NCBI GenBank assembly: GCA_046330935.1
Contig: JAXLRU010000006.1
Location: 1 to 64,000, forward strand
Length of the DNA: 64,000 nt
Direction of reading: 5' to 3'
DNA from: JAXLRU01 sp046330935
GTDB taxonomy: Bacteria; Actinomycetota; Actinomycetes; Actinomycetales; Kineosporiaceae
A model generated the notes under the pieces. That model worked only from the letters and a program-made list of their open reading frames with translations, made no database searches and had not been told where the DNA came from. Positions 1-8,703 of this stretch are shown here, piece after piece. The translations under genes were made by a program, and so were the position numbers. Within the stretch, counting starts at the first letter, position 1. The number at the start of each line of letters is the position of its first letter.

Positions 1-81
1 TCCCTCACCGGGCGACAGGAAGAACAGTACGCAGCGCCCGGCGGGAGGGTCAAATCCGCCGGTCAGCGCGAGGATGCGGGC

Positions 82-1047
82 CTAGCGGCGCGGGGACGGC
101 AGATGCGTGGGCAGGGACCTCCGCGGCCCACGCCGCGGCGGGGCGATGCCGGCCAGTTCCACCAGTCGCTGCACCCGGTAGCGGTGTCCGCGGTACTCCT
201 CGATGAGCTCGGCGCAGCGCGCGTCGTCACCCACCTCCCCGGTCAGCGCCCAGCAGACGTGGGTGGCGACGTGGTAGTCCTGCCAGGAGAAGGCGTCGGG
301 GTCACCGTGGGCGCGGTGCCGGATCTCGGCCGCGGTCCACACCCCCACGCCGACGACGCTGCGCAGGGCCGTGGCCGCCTCCTCGTGCGAGAGCTCCAGC
401 GTGCGCTCCAACGCCACGGCCCGGTGCACGGCATCGACGAGGGGGCGGCGCCGGTGCAGGTCGACGCCCCACTGCAACCACTGCCACGAGGGCACCCGGG
501 CCACCGCCTCCGGCGCCGGTGCCGTGCGCATCCCCGTCACCTGGTTGCCCGGGAGCCGGGCGGGACCCGGCGCCGGCTCGCCGTACTGCAGCACCAGGCC
601 GCGCCAGGCACGGTGGGCCTCGACGCCGGTGACGCGCTGCTCCAGGGCGGCCCCCAGCAGCGCCTCCCACACCCCCCGGCTGCGCGGCACCCGCCACCCG
701 GGATGCGCGGTGAGGGAGCGGGCGAGGACGGCGTGGTTGGGCGCGAACCCGGTGTCGTCGTCGCCGTCGCCGAGCAGTTCGGGCACCTGCTCCAGGGCCC
801 ACTGCGCACCCGGGCCCCAGGCCGTGGCGTGCACCTCGCCGTCTCGCGCACGCGGGGACAGGTGCAGCAGCACGGCACCCTGCGGCGTCCGCGCGGCCCG
901 CCACAGCCCGCCCGCACCGTCCCTGCGATGCGTCGGGTCCCCGTTGCCACGCACGAGCGGGCCGAGGGTCCGCAGGACGTCGACCGGGCGGCCGGGCCGC
1001 CAGCGTCGCACCTGAGCCTGCGCAGAGGCGTCCGTCGTGTCCGGCAC
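82..1047 (-). CDS. AlkA-like DNA-3-methyladenine glycosylase family protein
   Basis: Predicted base-excision-repair glycosylase of the HhH-GPD superfamily, which removes alkylated purines from DNA in the cytoplasm. The C-terminal third has the helix-hairpin-helix signature GVGVWTAAEI (about residue 234). It is followed about 20 residues later by the Asp in WQDYHV, where the family places its catalytic aspartate. The GTG at 1047 gives 321 residues and a natural N-terminus (VPDTTDASAQ). The frame is open further upstream, but that extension would cross the promoter region of the divergent DUF3105 gene and reads as arginine-rich noise. The gene stands alone and is unrelated to the sugar genes. 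Family is secure; the exact lesion specificity cannot be read from sequence. Confidence 0.82.
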   Translation of the reverse strand: MPDTTDASAQAQVRRWRPGRPVDVLRTLGPLVRGNGDPTHRRDGAGGLWRAARTPQGAVLLHLSPRARDGEVHATAWGPGAQWALEQVPELLGDGDDDTGFAPNHAVLARSLTAHPGWRVPRSRGVWEALLGAALEQRVTGVEAHRAWRGLVLQYGEPAPGPARLPGNQVTGMRTAPAPEAVARVPSWQWLQWGVDLHRRRPLVDAVHRAVALERTLELSHEEAATALRSVVGVGVWTAAEIRHRAHGDPDAFSWQDYHVATHVCWALTGEVGDDARCAELIEEYRGHRYRVQRLVELAGIAPPRRGPRRSLPTHLPSPRR

Positions 1048-1208
1048 CCCCGCATCGTCGCAGCCTCGCGCCGGGGACGCCCGGGCATGCCGGGAACTGC
1101 TCCGCCGGACTGAACGTGAAACGTGACGGCGCGCACGGTGAGGGCAGGCACACCTACACTGCGCCGCAGGCGCGCGCCGGGCACCGGCGCGGGAACCGTC
1201 GAGGTGAC

Positions 1209-1213
1209 AGGAG
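1209..1213 (+). promoter_or_regulatory. Ribosome binding site AGGAG that fixes a TTG start
   Basis: AGGAG lies 7 nt upstream of the TTG at 1221. This supports the TTG start of the DUF3105 gene over the earlier in-frame ATG at 1116, whose extra 35 residues look non-coding. Confidence 0.7.
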
Positions 1214-1220
1214 TAGGTCG

Positions 1221-1928
1221 TTGGCCAAGAAGTCCGAGCAGGTCGAGCGCAAGGCACGGGTGGAGGAGCTGCGCCGGGCCCAGCAGGCCAAGGAGCGCCG
1301 ACGCACCCTGCTCGTCGTCGCCACCGCCGGGGTCCTGGTGCTGGCCCTCGTGGGCGTCGTGGTCGTCGTCCTGCGCGACCATGTGTCCAAGCAGGACCCG
1401 GCCACCGTCGGCGTCGCGGCTGCGGCCGCCGGATGCGACGCGGTGATCACCGACCCCGCGGACGGCGGCCAGGTGCACGTGGGTCCGGGCACGGACAAGC
1501 CGGAGGAGACGACGGTCAAGTACGCGCAGGTGCCGCCCAGCTCGGGTGCCCACTACGCGTCGCCGCAGTACCCCTCGGTCGGCTTCTACTCCGACAAGGA
1601 CAAGCCTCGCGTGGAGTCCCTGGTCCACAACCTGGAGCACGGCTACACGATCGTCTGGTTCGACCCCACGCTGGCGAAGGCCCAGCAGGACGAGCTGCGC
1701 GGGATCTCCGAGCGGATCCGCGACGACAAGACCTCGGCGAGCAAGTTCATCGTCACCGCGTGGGACCCGGCCTACGGGGCCTTCCCCTCGGGCAAGAAGG
1801 TCGCCATCAGCCACTGGGGCGCCAAGAACGGCTACCGGCAGCTGTGCGCCACGGTGTCGGGCGAGGCGATCAAGGAGTTCATGAGCGCCCACCCCTGGAC
1901 CGACGCGCCCGAGCCGAACGCCGCCTGA
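1221..1928 (+). CDS. DUF3105 family single-pass membrane protein
   Basis: A 235-residue protein of the DUF3105 family, common in actinobacteria and without an established function. Residues 1-25 are charged and cytoplasmic (KKSEQVERKARVEEL), residues about 27-47 are one membrane span rich in Val and Leu, and the rest is extracellular. The family hallmarks are present: PPSSGAHYASP near residue 105 and VHNLEHGYTIVWFDP near residue 140. The His residues in these motifs may bind a metal, but that is inference. The TTG start is chosen because of the AGGAG 7 nt upstream. The gene is monocistronic and ends in a strong hairpin. Confidence 0.85.
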   Translation: MAKKSEQVERKARVEELRRAQQAKERRRTLLVVATAGVLVLALVGVVVVVLRDHVSKQDPATVGVAAAAAGCDAVITDPADGGQVHVGPGTDKPEETTVKYAQVPPSSGAHYASPQYPSVGFYSDKDKPRVESLVHNLEHGYTIVWFDPTLAKAQQDELRGISERIRDDKTSASKFIVTAWDPAYGAFPSGKKVAISHWGAKNGYRQLCATVSGEAIKEFMSAHPWTDAPEPNAA

Positions 1929-1971
1929 CGCTCAGAGCGTCACCCGGGCGTCGATCGACCCGAGAGCACAC

Positions 1972-2020
1972 CGGACCCCCCGCCCGGCCGCTGGACGAAG
2001 CGGCCGACGCGGGGGGTCCG
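1972..2020. terminator. Long hairpin, probable bidirectional terminator
   Basis: 12-bp outer arms (1972-1983 and 2009-2020) enclose a second 8-bp inner stem (1985-1992 and 1999-2006). It sits between the convergent DUF3105 and UPF0104 genes. No U-tract is visible, as is usual in this GC range. Confidence 0.75.
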
Positions 2021-2085
2021 TCGTGTGCGGGGGTGGTGGGTGCGGCCCTGCCTGGCGCCCTGCCGTGCGACGACGGAAGGCGCCT

Positions 2086-3072
2086 TCAGGCGCGACGCCG
2101 CCTGGCGGCGAGCACGGCCGCCCCGGCCGTCATCAGGTCGGCGAGCGTGAAGAGCACCCGCGAGGCGAGGACCAGCACGAGCAGCCCACCCCGGTCCAGG
2201 ACCGGCGAGAGGACGGCGAGCAGCGCGGCCTCACGCGGCCCGGCGCCTGCGGGCGCGACCACGACGACGAACCCGACAGCCCAGGCCAGGGTGTAGCCGC
2301 CGATCGCCAGCAGGACGGTGTCGGCATCGGCCGGGGCACCCAGCGCCACCGCCAGGACGGCGACCTGACCGCCCGCCCCCACCCACGAGGCCACCGCCCA
2401 CGCGAGAGCGCGCACCGTTCCCGCCACCGTGGTGGGACGGCCCAGCGGCTCGCGCCCCAGCACGCCCAGCACCCGGTCGATCCCCGGCACCAACACCCGC
2501 GGATGCAGGACGACCAGCACCGGCACCACCAGGAGCACCGCGAGCTCGAACCCGTCGGGCACGACGTCGACCAGGGGCAGGCAGCCCACGACGACCAGCA
2601 GCGCACTCGCCAACGCCACCAGCATGAACACCACCGTCGCGCTCGCCGTCCGCCGGCGCGGGAGGCCTGCGTCGGCGCCGAGCTCGGCCTGCATCACCAC
2701 GGGCCAGACGCTGCCGGGCAGGTACTTGCCCAGCTGCCCGATGAAGAAGATCCGTGCGGCGACGCGCACGCTGATCCACGAACCCAGGTCGCCGAGGACG
2801 GCACGCCAGACCATGCCCGCCGCGCCCACGCTGGCCAGGGTCACCGCCAGCGCGGCGACCAGCGCCAGCGGCGAGACCCGTGACGCGGCGGCGCGGACGC
2901 CGTCCCATTCGGCCACCAGCGCCCAGACCGCCAGACCGGCGGCCACCAGCACGACGGCCACCCGCGCCGCGGGTGAGCCCGAGACCTTGAGGGCGGCGCC
3001 GGCCAGCCCGGTCAGGCGCGCCACCGCGCCACCGGTGCGCGGGCCGGGAGCACCGGCCGCCGGCTCAGTCAC
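2086..3072 (-). CDS. UPF0104/LPG_synthase_TM (flippase-like) integral membrane protein
   Basis: Polytopic 328-residue protein with about eight hydrophobic segments. It resembles the transmembrane domain found in lysylphosphatidylglycerol synthases and the UPF0104 family. Visible family features are the conserved FIGQLGKYLPGSVWPV stretch (about residues 110-125) and the GPREAALLAVL motif near the C-terminus. Stand-alone members are often proposed to move or modify lipid-linked sugars, but no activity is proven for this one. Its start overlaps the stop of the upstream DPM1-like GT2 by 8 nt, so the two are translated together. A role with polyprenyl-phosphate sugar handling is inferred from that coupling. 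Confidence 0.8.
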   Translation of the reverse strand: MTEPAAGAPGPRTGGAVARLTGLAGAALKVSGSPAARVAVVLVAAGLAVWALVAEWDGVRAAASRVSPLALVAALAVTLASVGAAGMVWRAVLGDLGSWISVRVAARIFFIGQLGKYLPGSVWPVVMQAELGADAGLPRRRTASATVVFMLVALASALLVVVGCLPLVDVVPDGFELAVLLVVPVLVVLHPRVLVPGIDRVLGVLGREPLGRPTTVAGTVRALAWAVASWVGAGGQVAVLAVALGAPADADTVLLAIGGYTLAWAVGFVVVVAPAGAGPREAALLAVLSPVLDRGGLLVLVLASRVLFTLADLMTAGAAVLAARRRRA

Positions 3073-4078
3073 CGCCCGGCCCGCCGCTCGGCAGCGGGTC
3101 GGCGTGCACGAACACCGTCACCGGGGCGTCCCCCCGCGAGCGCACCACGAGGTCGGCCAGCAGCGCCATGACCGCGATGATCAGCCCGCTGAGGAACGTG
3201 AGGACCGTCACCGCCGGGAAGTAGAACGGCTGGCGCACCATGTCGACGCAGCCCTTGGCGAAACCCGCCAGGAGCAGCCACAGGGCGGGCGGCATGAGGA
3301 CCTTCAGCGGATCGAAGTACATGACCATCCGCAGGACCTGGAGGATGTAGCGGTAGGCGTCGCGCGTGAAGTGGAACTTCGAGGTCCCCGCGCGCTTGCT
3401 GTACGTGATCGGCACGTAGAGGACGTCGTGCTGGTTCGACAGGAACGCCAGGGTGATCGTCGTGACGCACGAGAACCCCGCCGGCAGCAGCCGCAGGTAC
3501 GGCAACGCCACCTCCCGGCGGAACGCCCGCAGGCCCGAGTTGAGGTCGGGGATGCGCTGGTTGGTCAGCCGCTCCGCGATCTTTCGGATGAACCACTTCG
3601 CGGGCGTGCGCGCCCACTTGTGGGTGCCCTCCTCCGACGTCCGCGCCCCCACGACCTGGTCGTAGGTGGGGTCGTCGAGGAGGATCCGGACCAGCTCCGG
3701 GATCCGCTCGTTCGGGTAGGACATGTCGGCGTCGGTCCACACGACGATGTCACCGCGCGCCCGCTGCGTCCCGATCCGGCGCACGGTGCCCGATCCCCCG
3801 TTGCGCCGGAACGCCACCACGCGCACGTGGGGCAGGTCCCGCTCGGCCTCGCGCAGCACGGCGAGCGTGCCGTCGGTGCTCGCGTCGTCGATCGCGAGCA
3901 CCTCGTAGGTCAGGCCCGAGGCGTCGAGGGCGGCGGTGATCCGCTCCAGCTCCGCGCGCACGTGGTCCTGCTCGTTGTAGCAGGGCAGGACCACCGAGGC
4001 GACGGGGCGGGGCTCGCCACCGGAGGAGGTGGGGGCGAGGGGATCGGACGGCGAAGGAGGGCTGCTGATGGCGTCCAT
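3065..4078 (-). CDS. GT2 glycosyltransferase, polyprenyl-phosphate sugar synthase (DPM1-like)
   Basis: 337 residues. The GT-A domain starts at about residue 26 with ASVVLPCYNEQ. The nucleotide-sugar/metal motif is DAD at residues 116-118 (TDADMSYP), and the family LNSGLRAFRR stretch follows. Two hydrophobic C-terminal segments (about 255-310) anchor the enzyme, as in bacterial DPM1/GtrB relatives. Likely reaction: transfer of a sugar from a nucleotide donor to polyprenyl phosphate at the inner membrane face. The gene overlaps the UPF0104 gene by 8 nt and lies next to a GT-C-like protein that could use the lipid-linked sugar. A TACTCT box 10 nt upstream of the ATG (4089-4094) may be its own -10. 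Confidence 0.85.
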   Translation of the reverse strand: MDAISSPPSPSDPLAPTSSGGEPRPVASVVLPCYNEQDHVRAELERITAALDASGLTYEVLAIDDASTDGTLAVLREAERDLPHVRVVAFRRNGGSGTVRRIGTQRARGDIVVWTDADMSYPNERIPELVRILLDDPTYDQVVGARTSEEGTHKWARTPAKWFIRKIAERLTNQRIPDLNSGLRAFRREVALPYLRLLPAGFSCVTTITLAFLSNQHDVLYVPITYSKRAGTSKFHFTRDAYRYILQVLRMVMYFDPLKVLMPPALWLLLAGFAKGCVDMVRQPFYFPAVTVLTFLSGLIIAVMALLADLVVRSRGDAPVTVFVHADPLPSGGPGGD

Positions 4079-4109
4079 GGCGCCTGGCAGAGTACCCGCC
4101 CGCGCGGCG

Positions 4110-6227
4110 CTACCCGGTCCAGACCGCCAGCCTGACGTCGATCCGCAACCCCACCCACCCGACGGGCCTGCGCTCCAGCAGCCGCTCGTCCTCCCGGGTC
4201 CTCACCTGCACCCGGGTCAGCTCGCGGGCGGGCAGGGCCGCGACGTCCGTCTCGGGCTCGGCGGCGAGCAGCACCACCCGGCCACCGGTGGCCGCGGCGG
4301 CAGGCGCGATCCTCGCGAGCGCCCGCTCGAGCGAGTCGCCCTCGGGCGGGCGCACCGCTGCCGAGGGCACCCCGCACACCCCCCGCACCACCTGGACCCA
4401 CTCGTGGTAGCCGCGCGGGTCGACGGCGAGGACCACGTCGCCGTCGCGCAGCTGAGCGCACACCCGCGACACCGCCGCCGGCTCCCCCCGCTCGGTGCGC
4501 AGCAGCGCCACCGGCACGGTCGCCGACAGCGTCCAGGCCAGGACGAACCCCAGCCCGGCGGCCGTGCCCCAGCGCAGGCGGGTGCGCGCGGCGGCGGACG
4601 CCTCCGGGGAGACCCGCCGGGCCGCGGCGGCGGGCAGCACGAGGGCCGCGGCGACGAGGAAGGGCAGCACGCCGGGCACGAGGCGCCGGTCGGCCCACGG
4701 GTGATCAGGGGTGATCCCCGGCCGCCACAGGGTCAGGACGGTCGACCCGAGGCCGACCACGGTCACCGGCAGCCACGCCGGCACCGGCCGTCGCGAGACC
4801 CACCAGCGGCCCGCCGCGGCGGCCAGGCCCACGCAGCCGAGCGCGGCCGACGCCACCACGAGCGGGCTCAACCACCACGAGACCCACACCAGCGAGTCCT
4901 CGGCGTAGGTGCGCCCCGGGACGACGGCGAGCCCCTGCTGGCGCTGGAACCCGTCGACCATGCGCGAGACCGGGGAGTCGGGGTCGTCGACGACGGTCAG
5001 CCACCAGGGGCGCGTCACCAGCACCACCCACACCGCGGCCGTCGCGAGGGCGAGGGCCCGCGGCAGCCAGGCCGACGACGTCGGCGCCGGGGCGCCATCC
5101 GTCGGTGCACGGGGCCCCGACGCCGCGGGGGCGGCCCACCGGCGACCGGCCACCGCGAGGACGCCGGAGGCGAGGGCGAGCGCACCGGTCAGCGCGAGCA
5201 GCGGCACCAGCGAGTCGGAGATGTCGCGCAGGTAGGGCCGCGACAGCCCGACCGCCACGGCCGCGGAGGCCAGCGTGCCCACGGCCAGGCCGAGGGTCAG
5301 CGCAGCCGTCCCCCGCTGGCGGCGCACCGCCATCACCGCGAGCACCGGCAGCATCAGCGCCACCTCGCGCAGGGCGTCCACCCGCACCAGACCGGCGCCG
5401 CCGAGGACCCCTCCGGCCAGCAACGCGAGGGCGGTGCCCGCGCGGGAGGAGGCCTGCGCACGGACGTCGGGGCTGAGGACGTCGACGGTGAGGGCCGCCG
5501 CGACCAGGACCAGCAGCAGCGCGGCGGGCTCCGAGTACGTCGAGCGCGCGGCGTGCAGCACCGGCTGGGACGCCGCGAGCACCCCAGCACCCACTGCCGC
5601 CCACCGCGCGTCGAGGACCCGCGCGAGCAGCCCGGCGAAGGCGAGCACGGCCGCCGCCGAGGTCAGCGCGGGCATGACGAACAGGCCGGACCACCCACCC
5701 ACCCACCAGCCGAGGCTGAACCAGGCCGGGGCGCCCACGAAGAACTGCGGGACGACGTGCGCGCCGCCGTCCCCCACCACCTGGTAGTACGCGGGGCTGT
5801 CCAGGGTGAAGGCCCGGTCGGCGAGGGTCGCGAGGCCGCCGAAGGCCGACAGGTGGGCGTCGACGGGAAGCCGGTGCCGGGTCGCGATCCACTGGGCGTA
5901 CAGGGCGTAGGAACCCGCGTCCCGCCGCAGGACGACGTGCTCGGCGTGGGTCAGCGCCGCCCACGACCCGTGCGCCGCCGCCACGCCCACGCACGCCCAC
6001 GCGGCGCCCGCCGGCACGGGACGCAGCGGCACCAGGGACGCCCCGCGCCAGGCGAGGGCGGCCACCACGGCCAGCACCGGCCAGACCACCGCGCCCCGCC
6101 AGAGTCCGGCCGGGACCAGGGCGCCGGCGACCAGCGCCGTCCCCGCCAGGAGCAGGCCGAGGAACGGCGCGAGGCGCCACATCGCGATCCCCGCGGGGGT
6201 GGCGACGGCGGGCGTGGTGGGGGTCAC
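4110..6227 (-). CDS. GT-C-type (GT39/ArnT-like) polytopic membrane glycosyltransferase
   Basis: 705 residues with about a dozen membrane segments. The first extracytoplasmic loop carries RRDAGSYALYAQWIATRH, the acidic first-loop signature of lipid-sugar-dependent GT-C enzymes. It is followed by LDSPAYYQVVGDGG. A soluble C-terminal region after residue 530 contains a small alpha/beta stretch (DGDVVLAVDPRGYHEW). Likely role: moving a sugar from a polyprenyl carrier to an extracellular acceptor, fitting the neighbouring polyprenyl-phosphate sugar synthase. The start is GTG at 6227, only 6 nt after a TAGCGT -10 box, so the mRNA is probably leaderless. Substrate unknown. Confidence 0.75.
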   Translation of the reverse strand: MTPTTPAVATPAGIAMWRLAPFLGLLLAGTALVAGALVPAGLWRGAVVWPVLAVVAALAWRGASLVPLRPVPAGAAWACVGVAAAHGSWAALTHAEHVVLRRDAGSYALYAQWIATRHRLPVDAHLSAFGGLATLADRAFTLDSPAYYQVVGDGGAHVVPQFFVGAPAWFSLGWWVGGWSGLFVMPALTSAAAVLAFAGLLARVLDARWAAVGAGVLAASQPVLHAARSTYSEPAALLLVLVAAALTVDVLSPDVRAQASSRAGTALALLAGGVLGGAGLVRVDALREVALMLPVLAVMAVRRQRGTAALTLGLAVGTLASAAVAVGLSRPYLRDISDSLVPLLALTGALALASGVLAVAGRRWAAPAASGPRAPTDGAPAPTSSAWLPRALALATAAVWVVLVTRPWWLTVVDDPDSPVSRMVDGFQRQQGLAVVPGRTYAEDSLVWVSWWLSPLVVASAALGCVGLAAAAGRWWVSRRPVPAWLPVTVVGLGSTVLTLWRPGITPDHPWADRRLVPGVLPFLVAAALVLPAAAARRVSPEASAAARTRLRWGTAAGLGFVLAWTLSATVPVALLRTERGEPAAVSRVCAQLRDGDVVLAVDPRGYHEWVQVVRGVCGVPSAAVRPPEGDSLERALARIAPAAAATGGRVVLLAAEPETDVAALPARELTRVQVRTREDERLLERRPVGWVGLRIDVRLAVWTG

Positions 6228-6233
6228 GCCGGG

Positions 6234-6239
6234 ACGCTA
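6234..6239 (-). promoter_or_regulatory. Probable -10 box TAGCGT of a leaderless promoter
   Basis: Reading on the minus strand, TAGCGT is followed by 6 nt and then the GTG at 6227. No ribosome binding site fits in between. Confidence 0.6.
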
Positions 6240-6297
6240 CCGAACCGCCGCCGTCGCGCGTGGCAGGTCGGCGAAAGCGCGCAGCGGGCGCGCGAAG

Positions 6298-6338
6298 CCC
6301 GGCGCCGCCGTCCCCGGCAGGGGGACGGCGGCGCCGGG
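6298..6338. terminator. Strong intrinsic terminator hairpin
   Basis: A perfect 18-bp stem (6298-6315 with 6321-6338) and 5-nt loop lie just downstream of the SpoIID gene stop. They insulate it from the GT-C gene transcribed in the same direction. Confidence 0.85.
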
Positions 6339-6354
6339 CGCGAGGGACGCGCGG

Positions 6355-8472
6355 TCAGCCGCAGAACCCCCGGACGCCGTCGACCTTGGTCAGGCTCGAC
6401 GCCACGAAGGAGAAGGTGCACCCCCGCACGATGACGATGGAGTCCCGCCGCTGGCCCGGCCACCGGCCGACCGCCGCCGCGTCGGAGGGGCGGCCGAAGC
6501 TGCGGCTCTGCACCACCCGAGGCGAGCGCCCACCTGCGAGCGCGAACCTCCACGTCGACCCGTAGCGCTGCCCGGGCTGCGCCGGACCGCCGCCGTTCCA
6601 GTCCCCGGCCACGGCGCGAGCCGTCGAGGGGCCCCAGGAGAACGATCGCTGTGGGCGACCGGGAGTCGCGCTGTCGCGGAGGAACCACGCCCCCTTGCGG
6701 ACGACGCCGATGCCCGAGACCCTCCCCCGGCCGGACCAGTTGCCCACGACGGGGACGTCCCCGGTGAGCCCGTACTGGACCACCCTCGCCGTGCCGGTGG
6801 TCAGCGCGTCACGCAGGTACCAGTGACCGCCCGCGGCGAACACGGCGACGCTGTCCTTGCCGTCCCCGTTGAAGTCGCCGACCACCGCGGTGCCCGCGGG
6901 GGCGTTGGTGATCCGGTACTTGAGGACCCGCCCGCCGTCGGTGCGGACCGCGACGCTGCCCGACTTGTACCAGCCGATGTCGTCCCGGCCGTTGCCGTCG
7001 AAGTCACCCACGATCGCCTGCCCACCGGAGGCCAGCTGCCCGGACGGGGCCGGGCTGGGCGAGGAAGGCGCGGGGCTCGGCGTGTGCGGGATCGCCCTGA
7101 CCACGAACCCTGGGGACTTCAGCCCGAGCTTGCTGCGCAGCGACGACCCGCTCAGGTGCAGCGTGACCGGCTTGCCGGACTTCACGCCCGTCACCGTGAC
7201 CCCGCCGAGCCGGGAGGAGCTGCCACGGGCCGCGACGCTCACGCCCGTCACGCTGGACAGGCCCAGCTTCGAGGCCAGCGTGGCCTTGCTCACGCCGACC
7301 GCCCACGAGCGGTAGGGGTTGTCCGAGGCGAGGTCCCAGCGGCTGTCGTCGACGGCCTTGAGGTAGCTGATCCCGTAGGAGCCGTACACGTAGCTGCGGT
7401 CCTCCGTGTACCCGCCCATGGAGGAGGAGTACATGGTGGTGACGAGCTGGTTGGCCGAGGTGAGCACCACCTGGCCCCGCGTCGCGTCCACCGCCTTGTG
7501 CCAGGGCAGCCCCATCGCGGAGTCGGTGGACTCACGCTTGTACCCGCCGTACACCTGGTCGCTGGTCGTGACGCTGACGACGTATGCCTTCGCCGTCGAG
7601 CTGTACTTCGACGCGAGGTAGCTGCGCGCGGCCACGGCCTGCGCCCGCAGGGCCGCGGCGGGCCAGGACGCCGGGATCTCGGCGAGGCCCCACAGGTACT
7701 TCTCGACGCCGCTGACGCCGCCGCTGGCGACGATCGCCTCCGTCACCGTGGTCGACGAGGCCCCGACGGCGAACCGCGCCTGGTCGAAGCGGGTCGACAG
7801 GTCGCTCGACGCCGACGTGCGGCTGCCGGTGAACGACCGCAACCGGACCACGTTGTTCGTGTGGGCCGCCACCAGGGTGCCCCCCACCGGCACCCGCAGC
7901 CGCTGCCTGCCGCGCTCGTCGAGGAGCGCGACGCCGGCCGGGCCGTGCGCGTCCTTCGCGACGCGCTTGACCTGCCAGGTGACACCCTTGGGCTGGGCCA
8001 CCCGAGCGCTGCCGTACCCCCAGGTCGCGGTGCCGCTGACGGTCTGCAGGGTCGAGCGCGAGCTCGACTTGAGCAGGGCCAGCACCACGGGTGCGGTCAT
8101 CGACCGGCCCGCCACGTGGCTGCCCCGGTAGTAGGTGGACAGGATGGTCTGGTACGAGCACCCCAGGCGCGCCGCGCCCTGGGCCCCGTACTGGCTCATC
8201 CCCATGCCGTGGCCCCAGCCGTGCCCCATGAAGGCGAAGTCCCCGGCCTTGGGCAGTGCCACGTCGGGGATGCGGGCCCCCCCGGGGGCGGGGCAGGTGG
8301 AGGCGACCGACTCGAGTCCGGGCAGGGCTTCCCCACCCTGCTCGGACGCGGTCAGCAGCGTGGTGGCCAGTCCCGCGGCCGCGGCCGCCGCGAGCAGCGT
8401 GCTGCCACGGCGGTGCCTGCGCGGAGGGTCCTGCGGACCCTGTCCGCGCTGGTGGCGCTCGGACGCACTCAT
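6355..8472 (-). CDS. Secreted SpoIID/LytB-domain protein with C-terminal FG-GAP-like repeats
   Basis: 705 residues. A signal or anchor segment lies at about 24-42. The SpoIID/LytB hallmark GHGWGHGMGMSQYGA is near residue 83, and the domain core KYLWGLAEIPASWPAAALRAQ follows. A Pro/Ser-rich linker precedes FG-GAP/VCBS-like repeats from about residue 487. Their calcium-loop motifs are DFDGNGRDD and DFNGDGKDS. SpoIID of spore formers is a lytic transglycosylase acting on denuded peptidoglycan; this organism class does not make endospores, so a wall-remodelling role is inferred. The start ATG at 8472 has GAGGGA 9 nt upstream; longer frames upstream are not signal-like. Confidence 0.85.
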   Translation of the reverse strand: MSASERHQRGQGPQDPPRRHRRGSTLLAAAAAAGLATTLLTASEQGGEALPGLESVASTCPAPGGARIPDVALPKAGDFAFMGHGWGHGMGMSQYGAQGAARLGCSYQTILSTYYRGSHVAGRSMTAPVVLALLKSSSRSTLQTVSGTATWGYGSARVAQPKGVTWQVKRVAKDAHGPAGVALLDERGRQRLRVPVGGTLVAAHTNNVVRLRSFTGSRTSASSDLSTRFDQARFAVGASSTTVTEAIVASGGVSGVEKYLWGLAEIPASWPAAALRAQAVAARSYLASKYSSTAKAYVVSVTTSDQVYGGYKRESTDSAMGLPWHKAVDATRGQVVLTSANQLVTTMYSSSMGGYTEDRSYVYGSYGISYLKAVDDSRWDLASDNPYRSWAVGVSKATLASKLGLSSVTGVSVAARGSSSRLGGVTVTGVKSGKPVTLHLSGSSLRSKLGLKSPGFVVRAIPHTPSPAPSSPSPAPSGQLASGGQAIVGDFDGNGRDDIGWYKSGSVAVRTDGGRVLKYRITNAPAGTAVVGDFNGDGKDSVAVFAAGGHWYLRDALTTGTARVVQYGLTGDVPVVGNWSGRGRVSGIGVVRKGAWFLRDSATPGRPQRSFSWGPSTARAVAGDWNGGGPAQPGQRYGSTWRFALAGGRSPRVVQSRSFGRPSDAAAVGRWPGQRRDSIVIVRGCTFSFVASSLTKVDGVRGFCG

Positions 8473-8597
8473 GAGCTGTGCTCCCTCGGTCTGCGGTGCG
8501 CGCCGCGACAACTCCACGACGCCGGTCGAGGGGCCCCGGCGGTCTTCAGCCCCTGCGAGAGATCGGGTCGGCCAGGGCTGGGAGCCGCTTGAGACAT

Positions 8598-8609
8598 ACC
8601 CGTTCGGGT
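8598..8609. promoter_or_regulatory. Small inverted repeat upstream of the SpoIID gene
   Basis: ACCCG-TT-CGGGT lies about 125 nt upstream of the start, next to the hexamer TATGTC on the minus strand. It could be an operator or part of the promoter region; support is only positional. Confidence 0.25.
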
Positions 8610-8644
8610 CCGCCCAATGGCGGCACACGATCGGCGTAACACGT

Positions 8645-8681
8645 GAGAGCCGATCACCCGCCGTGCGGGTGACCGGCTCTC
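8645..8681. terminator. Terminator hairpin after rfbD
   Basis: A stem of 17 bp with one mismatch and a 3-nt loop ends the rfbB-rfbD unit and separates it from the SpoIID promoter. Confidence 0.8.
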
Positions 8682-8703
8682 GGCGCGGTGCGGGGACGAG
8701 GGG

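Noticed and set aside
1..81. Possible gene fragment at the left edge
   Set aside because: No frame with family character; 81 nt is too little to assign.
4029..8592. Two roughly 800-codon plus-strand frames opposite the GT-C and SpoIID genes
   Set aside because: Antisense shadows caused by G/C third positions; no start signals or domains.
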